Source: Streptomyces eurocidicus
GTDB taxonomy: Bacteria > Actinomycetota > Actinomycetes > Streptomycetales > Streptomycetaceae
Length of the DNA: 64,000 bases
Assembly: GCF_002891295.1 (NCBI RefSeq)
Contig: NZ_LGUI01000003.1
Span: forward strand, 248,001-312,000
Direction: 5' to 3'
Shown: in pieces, positions 60,184-64,000 of the stretch
How positions within the stretch are numbered: the stretch's first letter is position 1
How the letters are laid out: each line of letters begins with the position of its first letter
Translations under genes and position numbers: made by a program
Notes under the pieces: generated by a model
The model's input: only the letters and a program-made list of their open reading frames with translations
The model's database searches: none
What the model was told of the DNA's origin: nothing

Positions 60184-61869
60184 ATGAGGTGGGCGGTGGC
60201 GGAGACGGGCGACGGGGGTGTCCGTCTCCGCCCCGTCGACCCCTCGGGCGCACCGGCCGGCCCGGTGGAGTCCGCGGCCGGTCTGGCCGAGGCCGTGCGG
60301 TCCCGGCCGGAGGCCGAGCGGTGGGTGTGGCGGTCCACCGCGGAGGCGTATCCCCGGCTGCTCGCGGCCGGCGTCCGGGTCGATCGCTGCCATGACGTGG
60401 AGGCCGCCGAGGCGCTGCTCATGGGCCACGCCGAGGGCCAGTCGGGCCAGCCGCGCTCGCTCGCCGCGGCCTGGGCGCGGCTGCACGGCCTGCCCGTGCC
60501 CGCCGATCCGCCCGCGCGGGCGGCCGGGGGCCAGCCGTCGCTGTTCGAGCCGGGCCCGGTGCCGCTCCCGCCGGGCACCGACCCGCTGGAGGCCCTGGTC
60601 GCCGTGCACGCCGGGCAGCTGGCCCGCGCGGACGCCACCCGGCACCCCGGCCGGATGCGGCTGCTGCTGGCGGTCGAGTCGGCGGGCACGCTGGTCGCGG
60701 CCGAGATGAACCGCGCGGGCCTGCCCTGGCGGGCCGACGTGCACCACGAGCTGCTCACGGAGCTGCTCGGCGAGCGCTATCCGGGCGGCCTGGAGCCCCC
60801 GCGGCTCACGGAGCTCGCCGAGGAGGTGTCGCGGGCCTTCGGCGGTGACGTGCGCGTACGCCCCGACCTGGCGGCCGACATCGTCAAGGCGTTCGCCCGC
60901 CAGGGCATCCGGATCTCCTCCACCCGCGCCTGGGAGCTCGAGCGGCTCGACCACCCGGCCGTGGAGCCCCTGCTGCGCTACAAGAAGCTGTACCGCCTGC
61001 ACACCGCGCACGGCTGGTCCTGGCTCCAGACCTGGGTCCGGGACGGCCGGTTCCGTCCCGAGTTCGTCCCGGCCGGCTCCGTGACCGGCCGCTGGACCAC
61101 CAACGGCGGCGGCGCCCTCCAGATCCCCCGGGTCGTCCGGCGCGCGGTCGTCGCCGACCCCGGGTGGCGGCTCGTCGTCGCCGACGCCGACCAGATGGAG
61201 CCGCGGATCCTCGCCGCCGTCTCCCGGGACCCCGGCCTGATGGAGGTCGCGGGCGACGACCGCGACCTCTACACGGCCCTGTCCGACCGGGCCTTCTCCG
61301 GCGACCGGGAGCACGCCAAGCTCGCGCTGCTCGGCGCGGTCTACGGCCAGACCTCCGGCGACGGCCTGAAGAACCTCGCGGACCTGCGGCGCCGCTTCCC
61401 AGCCGCCGTCGCCCGGGTCGACGAGGCGGCCCGCGCGGGCGAGGAGGGCAGGCTCGTCCGGACCTGGCTCGGCCGCACCTGCCCGCCCGCCTCCACCGCG
61501 GCGCCCGACGAGGCGGGCATCCCCCAGGAGGAGGACGCCACGGACGGCCCCGGCGCCCACGGCGGCAGCGCCGCGAGCCGCGCCCGGGGCCGCTTCACCC
61601 GGAATTTCATCGTCCAGGGCAGCGCCGCCGACTGGGCCCTGGCGATGCTCGCCGCGCTGCGCCAGGAGCTCGCCGGGCTCCGGGCCGAGCTGGTCTTCTT
61701 CCAGCACGACGAGGTCATCGTGCACTGCCCCGAGGAGGAGGCGCCCACCGTCACCGCCGCCGTCCGCACCGCCTCCGACCGCGCCGGCCTGGTCTGTTTC
61801 GGAGACATCCCGGTCCGTTTCCCCTTCACCACGGCCGTCGTGGAGTGTTACGCCGACGCCAAGGGCTGA
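60184..61869 (+). CDS. Small family A DNA polymerase (bifunctional exonuclease-polymerase type)
   Basis: A 561-residue PolA-related protein. The N-terminal part (about 1-175) corresponds to a degenerate 3'-5' exonuclease-like domain. The polymerase domain shows SVTGRWTTNGGGALQIPRVV, motif A DADQMEPRILAAVSRDPG, motif B REHAKLALLGAVYGQTSGDG and motif C FFQHDEVIVHC, with both catalytic Asp residues present. It lacks the 5' nuclease domain of Pol I. An insertion of about 40 residues rich in Gly/Glu/Ala lies before VQGSAADWALAML. It resembles, from memory, S. coelicolor SCO3434. It probably acts in repair. Confidence 0.9.
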   Translation: MRWAVAETGDGGVRLRPVDPSGAPAGPVESAAGLAEAVRSRPEAERWVWRSTAEAYPRLLAAGVRVDRCHDVEAAEALLMGHAEGQSGQPRSLAAAWARLHGLPVPADPPARAAGGQPSLFEPGPVPLPPGTDPLEALVAVHAGQLARADATRHPGRMRLLLAVESAGTLVAAEMNRAGLPWRADVHHELLTELLGERYPGGLEPPRLTELAEEVSRAFGGDVRVRPDLAADIVKAFARQGIRISSTRAWELERLDHPAVEPLLRYKKLYRLHTAHGWSWLQTWVRDGRFRPEFVPAGSVTGRWTTNGGGALQIPRVVRRAVVADPGWRLVVADADQMEPRILAAVSRDPGLMEVAGDDRDLYTALSDRAFSGDREHAKLALLGAVYGQTSGDGLKNLADLRRRFPAAVARVDEAARAGEEGRLVRTWLGRTCPPASTAAPDEAGIPQEEDATDGPGAHGGSAASRARGRFTRNFIVQGSAADWALAMLAALRQELAGLRAELVFFQHDEVIVHCPEEEAPTVTAAVRTASDRAGLVCFGDIPVRFPFTTAVVECYADAKG

Positions 61870-62057
61870 GCGCCCCGGCCCACCCCGGCGGACGCCCCCC
61901 GGCCGGGCGCGCGCCGACTCGCGCTGACGGCACGTCACTGCCCCTCCCCCATGCGGCCCAGTTCAGCGGGCAGCGACACGCCGGGCCGCGCAGGATTGCC
62001 GGAGGGTCGTCGACACCCGGACGGCCCGTTCCGTCGGCCCCCTGGGGAGGACCCGTC

Positions 62058-63086
62058 GTGCTGTCCTACAGTCTTGAGCAGCTGCGCCGTTGCACCGTCG
62101 CCGTCGACCTCGGGGCCGCGCGGACTCGCGTCTACGTCAGGGACACCGGGCTGATCGTCGACGAGCCCAGCATCGCGGCCGTCAACACCCGCACGGGCTC
62201 GCTGATCGCGGTCGGCTCCATGGCACAGGGCATGGCGGGCCGGACCCCCCACCACATCCGGGTCGTGCGGCCCATCTCCGGCGGCACCGTCGTCGACATC
62301 GAGATGGCCCAGCGCATGCTGCGCTTCCTCGTCCATCACAAGATCCGCCGGGCCTGGCGGCGCGGGCCGCTGCTGCGCGCCGCCGTCTGCCTGCCGCACG
62401 ACGCCGAGCCGATCGCCCAGCGCGCGGCCATCGAGACCCTGACGGGGCTGGGCGCGCGGCGCGTCGAGCTCGTCGACACCCTCGTCGCCGCGGCCGTCGG
62501 CTGCGGGCTGCCCGTGGAGCAGCCCGAGGCGACGATGATCGTGGTGTGCGGGGCGGCGTCCACACAGGTGGCGGTGTTGTCCCTGGGCGCGATCGTGGCG
62601 GCGGAGAAGGTCCTGGTCGGCGGGGACGCCATCGACTACGCCGTGATCCAGCACCTGCGGAGCCGGCACGAGCTGATGCTGCCGACACAGGGGCTGCACC
62701 CGCTGCACCTGGCGCTGTCGGCGGACCCGGTGGAGGAGGGCGCCGAGGTCCGCGGCCGTGACGTGGCCACCGGGCTGTCCCGTACGGTCATGGTGAGCAC
62801 CGCCCAGGTCCGCGAGGCCATCCAGACGCCGCTGACCGGGGTCATCGACGCGATCGGCCGGGTGCTGCGGGCCTGCCAGCCGGATCTGGTGGCCGACCTC
62901 GTGGAGCGCGGGGTGATGCTCGCGGGCGGCAGCGCGGTGCTGCCGGGCCTGGACCGCATGATCGCGGAGGCCACGGGGATGACGGTCCGCATAGCGGAGA
63001 ACCCGGACGTGTGCGCCGTGGTCGGTCTGGGCGCGATATTGGAGGGCAAGGTACGGCCGCTGCACCTGGAGCAGTTGCGCACCTGA
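62058..63086 (+). CDS. MreB/Mbl-like actin-fold protein
   Basis: A 342-residue bacterial actin homologue. Phosphate-binding segments are VAVDLGAARTRVYVRDTG and VVCGAASTQVAVLSLGAI. The adenosine-binding motif MLAGGSAVLPGLDRMIAEA is near the C-terminus, and GGDAIDYAVIQHL is present. No mreC or mreD gene is beside it, so it is a paralogue outside the main mre operon, possibly for spore-wall or hyphal morphology. GTG 62058 is fixed by GGGGAGGA 7 nt upstream. Confidence 0.9.
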   Translation: MLSYSLEQLRRCTVAVDLGAARTRVYVRDTGLIVDEPSIAAVNTRTGSLIAVGSMAQGMAGRTPHHIRVVRPISGGTVVDIEMAQRMLRFLVHHKIRRAWRRGPLLRAAVCLPHDAEPIAQRAAIETLTGLGARRVELVDTLVAAAVGCGLPVEQPEATMIVVCGAASTQVAVLSLGAIVAAEKVLVGGDAIDYAVIQHLRSRHELMLPTQGLHPLHLALSADPVEEGAEVRGRDVATGLSRTVMVSTAQVREAIQTPLTGVIDAIGRVLRACQPDLVADLVERGVMLAGGSAVLPGLDRMIAEATGMTVRIAENPDVCAVVGLGAILEGKVRPLHLEQLRT

Positions 63087-63397
63087 GCCCGCATGTACCA
63101 CTGAGCCCATACGCACCGCACGTACTGCCCGTACTGCCCGTACTGCCCGTACTGCCCGTACTGCCTGCACTGCCTGCACTGCCTGCACTGCCTGCACTGC
63201 CTGCACTGCCTGTAGTACTGCCCCTCCCTCCGCCTCTCCGTCCCGTCCGTATCGCCCCTCCCCACTCCTCCGTCCCACCGCTTCCCTCTCCCGCTCGCCC
63301 TTGAAGGCCCACCCCCGCCTTTTTGCCCCTTTGGGAACTTCTTTACCGCTCGGAACAGTTCTGTCTGTGCACCCCTGATTGACGAGGAGATACACAG
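63087..63397. other. Intergenic region with minisatellite between the mreB-like and terB-like genes
   Basis: About 310 bp. The first half holds a 9-bp tandem array; then comes a pyrimidine-rich stretch (63210-63300). The last part includes a relatively AT-rich segment (63320-63395) that must carry the terB-like promoter, and GAGGAGA (63383-63389) just before its ATG. Confidence 0.55.
63121..63210. repeat. Minisatellite: ten tandem 9-bp units
   Basis: Five exact copies of CGTACTGCC (63121-63165) are followed by five exact copies of TGCACTGCC (63166-63210). The blocks differ at two positions of the unit, so one variant arose and was amplified separately. Flanking sequence shows decayed units (TGTAGTACTGCC). 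Perfect identity suggests recent slippage and likely strain-to-strain variation. Confidence 0.9.
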
Positions 63398-63853
63398 ATG
63401 GCGCTCTGGGACCGGCTCAAGGACTCCGCGGTGACGATGCAGGGTCAGCTGGTGGCGAAGAAGAACGACCTGAAGAGCGGCGCATTCCGTGACGCGAGCA
63501 TGGCGATGTGCGCACTGGTGGCCGCCGCCGACGGTTCGATCGACGCTTCCGAGCGGCGACGCGTCGCCTCGCTGATCGCCACCAACGATGTGCTGCAGAA
63601 CTTCCCCGCCGACGACCTCCAGACGCGGTTCAACGACTACTGCCAGAAGCTGTCGACGGATTTCGACTTCGGCAAGGTCAGCATTCTGCAGACCATCGGC
63701 AAGGTGCAGAAGAAGCCCACCGAGGCGCGTGCCGTCATCCAGATCGGCATTGTCATCGGCGGCGCCGACGGCGACTTCGACAAGACGGAGCAGGCCGTGG
63801 TCCGCGAGGCGTGCTTCGCGGTGGGCATCGACCCGGCGGAGTTCGACCTCTAG
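63398..63853 (+). CDS. TerB-like tellurite-resistance family protein
   Basis: A 151-residue all-helical protein. It carries two DGxxDxxE-type acidic loops, AAADGSIDASERRRV and GGADGDFDKTEQAVV, the metal-binding signature of TerB. The N-terminal ~30 residues (MALWDRLKDSAVTMQGQL) resemble the start of actinobacterial TerB homologues found near tellurium-resistance genes. GAGGAGA lies 8-14 nt upstream. No other ter gene is visible before the window ends. Confidence 0.9.
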   Translation: MALWDRLKDSAVTMQGQLVAKKNDLKSGAFRDASMAMCALVAAADGSIDASERRRVASLIATNDVLQNFPADDLQTRFNDYCQKLSTDFDFGKVSILQTIGKVQKKPTEARAVIQIGIVIGGADGDFDKTEQAVVREACFAVGIDPAEFDL

Positions 63854-63910
63854 CCGGACGGCTCCGGTCGTACGCGGGCGCCCAGGCGCCTCCTCGCGCC
63901 CGGGCAGCTG

Positions 63911-63944
63911 AAGCGCGGGCCACCCTTGCGGTGGTCCGCGCTTT
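63911..63944 (+). terminator. Hairpin with U run after the terB-like gene
   Basis: AAGCGCGGGCCACC pairs with GGTGGTCCGCGCTT (one G-T wobble) and is followed by TTTT. It lies 58 nt past the stop, a good intrinsic terminator between convergent genes. Confidence 0.75.
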
Positions 63945-63948
63945 TCCG

Positions 63949-64000
63949 TCAGGCCGGCAGGCCCACCGGCCGCAGGCCCCCGTGCCCGGCGGCCCGGCCG
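63949..64000 (-). CDS. Possible C-terminus of a minus-strand gene entering from the right edge
   Basis: A minus-strand frame open to the window edge ends at TGA (63949-63951) and reads GRAAGHGGLRPVGLPA. The stop sits just beyond the terminator hairpin, as expected for a convergent neighbour. Only 16 codons are visible, so no function can be given and the call is tentative. Confidence 0.35.
   Translation of the reverse strand, partial: GRAAGHGGLRPVGLPA

Noticed and set aside
63011..63304. A plus-strand frame encoding Leu-Pro-Val/Leu-Pro-Ala repeats
   Set aside because: The repeats are simply translation of the 9-bp minisatellite; the start lies inside the mreB-like gene and there is no ribosome-binding site or coding bias outside the array.

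Overview
The window is high-GC (about 70% or more), gene-dense chromosomal DNA from a Streptomyces or very close relative. The grounds are strong third-position G/C bias, frequent GTG starts, the sigE-cseA-cseB-cseC envelope-stress cluster, Lsr2, a Scr1/WhiJ-type regulator with a DUF397 partner, and a zinc-independent ribosomal-protein cluster. The gene order resembles, from memory, the S. coelicolor SCO3354-SCO3440 core. I see no phage, integrase, transposase, CRISPR array, rRNA or tRNA.

Layout. 1-6005: a truncated NarL-type sensor kinase, mutY, and sigE-cseABC. 6128-8203: a VOC protein, a secreted M23 peptidase with a long structured leader, and a trypco2 protein. 8349-12996: clpC, an uncharacterised protein overlapping the convergent lsr2 gene, lsr2, and a GNAT acetyltransferase. 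13006-15258: a BlaI-type regulator, a tiny membrane protein and two uncharacterised proteins. 15389-20698: a tightly overlapping cofactor operon (Rossmann DUF2520 protein, panC, nadB, nadC, coaX) in which nadB runs into nadC with no stop codon. 20866-24701: a small unknown gene, a DUF5937/ArsR regulator and a NarL-type two-component pair.

24817-27058: a MidA/NDUFAF7-like methyltransferase directly upstream of a solitary NuoD paralogue. 27171-32237: a coiled-coil membrane protein with an apparent frameshift, then a glycine-betaine/choline-type ABC transporter whose ATPase is divergent from the permeases and binding lipoprotein. 32314-42489: folate genes (folE, folP, folB, folK) with an NTF2-like gene, an MprF-like lysyltransferase, a membrane esterase, ftsH and hpt. 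42567-49810: tilS, a DUF2342 metalloprotease, a PBP4-type carboxypeptidase, ppa, a ThrE exporter and DedA. 50027-54948: YbjQ, a glutamate decarboxylase, a PadR regulator, a DinB-like protein and an aldehyde dehydrogenase.

55035-56958 is a WhiJ/Scr1-like regulator, an RsbW-like ATPase and a DUF397 protein that share a perfect palindrome in their upstream regions. 57153-59659 is a zinc-starvation cluster: cysteine-poor S18, L31, L33, L28 and S14 plus a COG0523 protein, arranged divergently around a putative Zur box. 59758-64000 holds a UBP zinc-finger protein, a small family A DNA polymerase, an MreB-like protein, a TerB-like protein and the edge of another gene.

A family of GC-rich palindromic elements recurs in intergenic DNA (about 1312, 22438, 32267, 34127, 47139, 52093 and 59662). 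Two minisatellites occur at 51892-52090 and 63121-63210. The most notable items are the stop-less nadB-nadC frame, the methyltransferase/NuoD pair, the shared palindrome of the WhiJ-type module, and the COG0523 protein lacking a P-loop.
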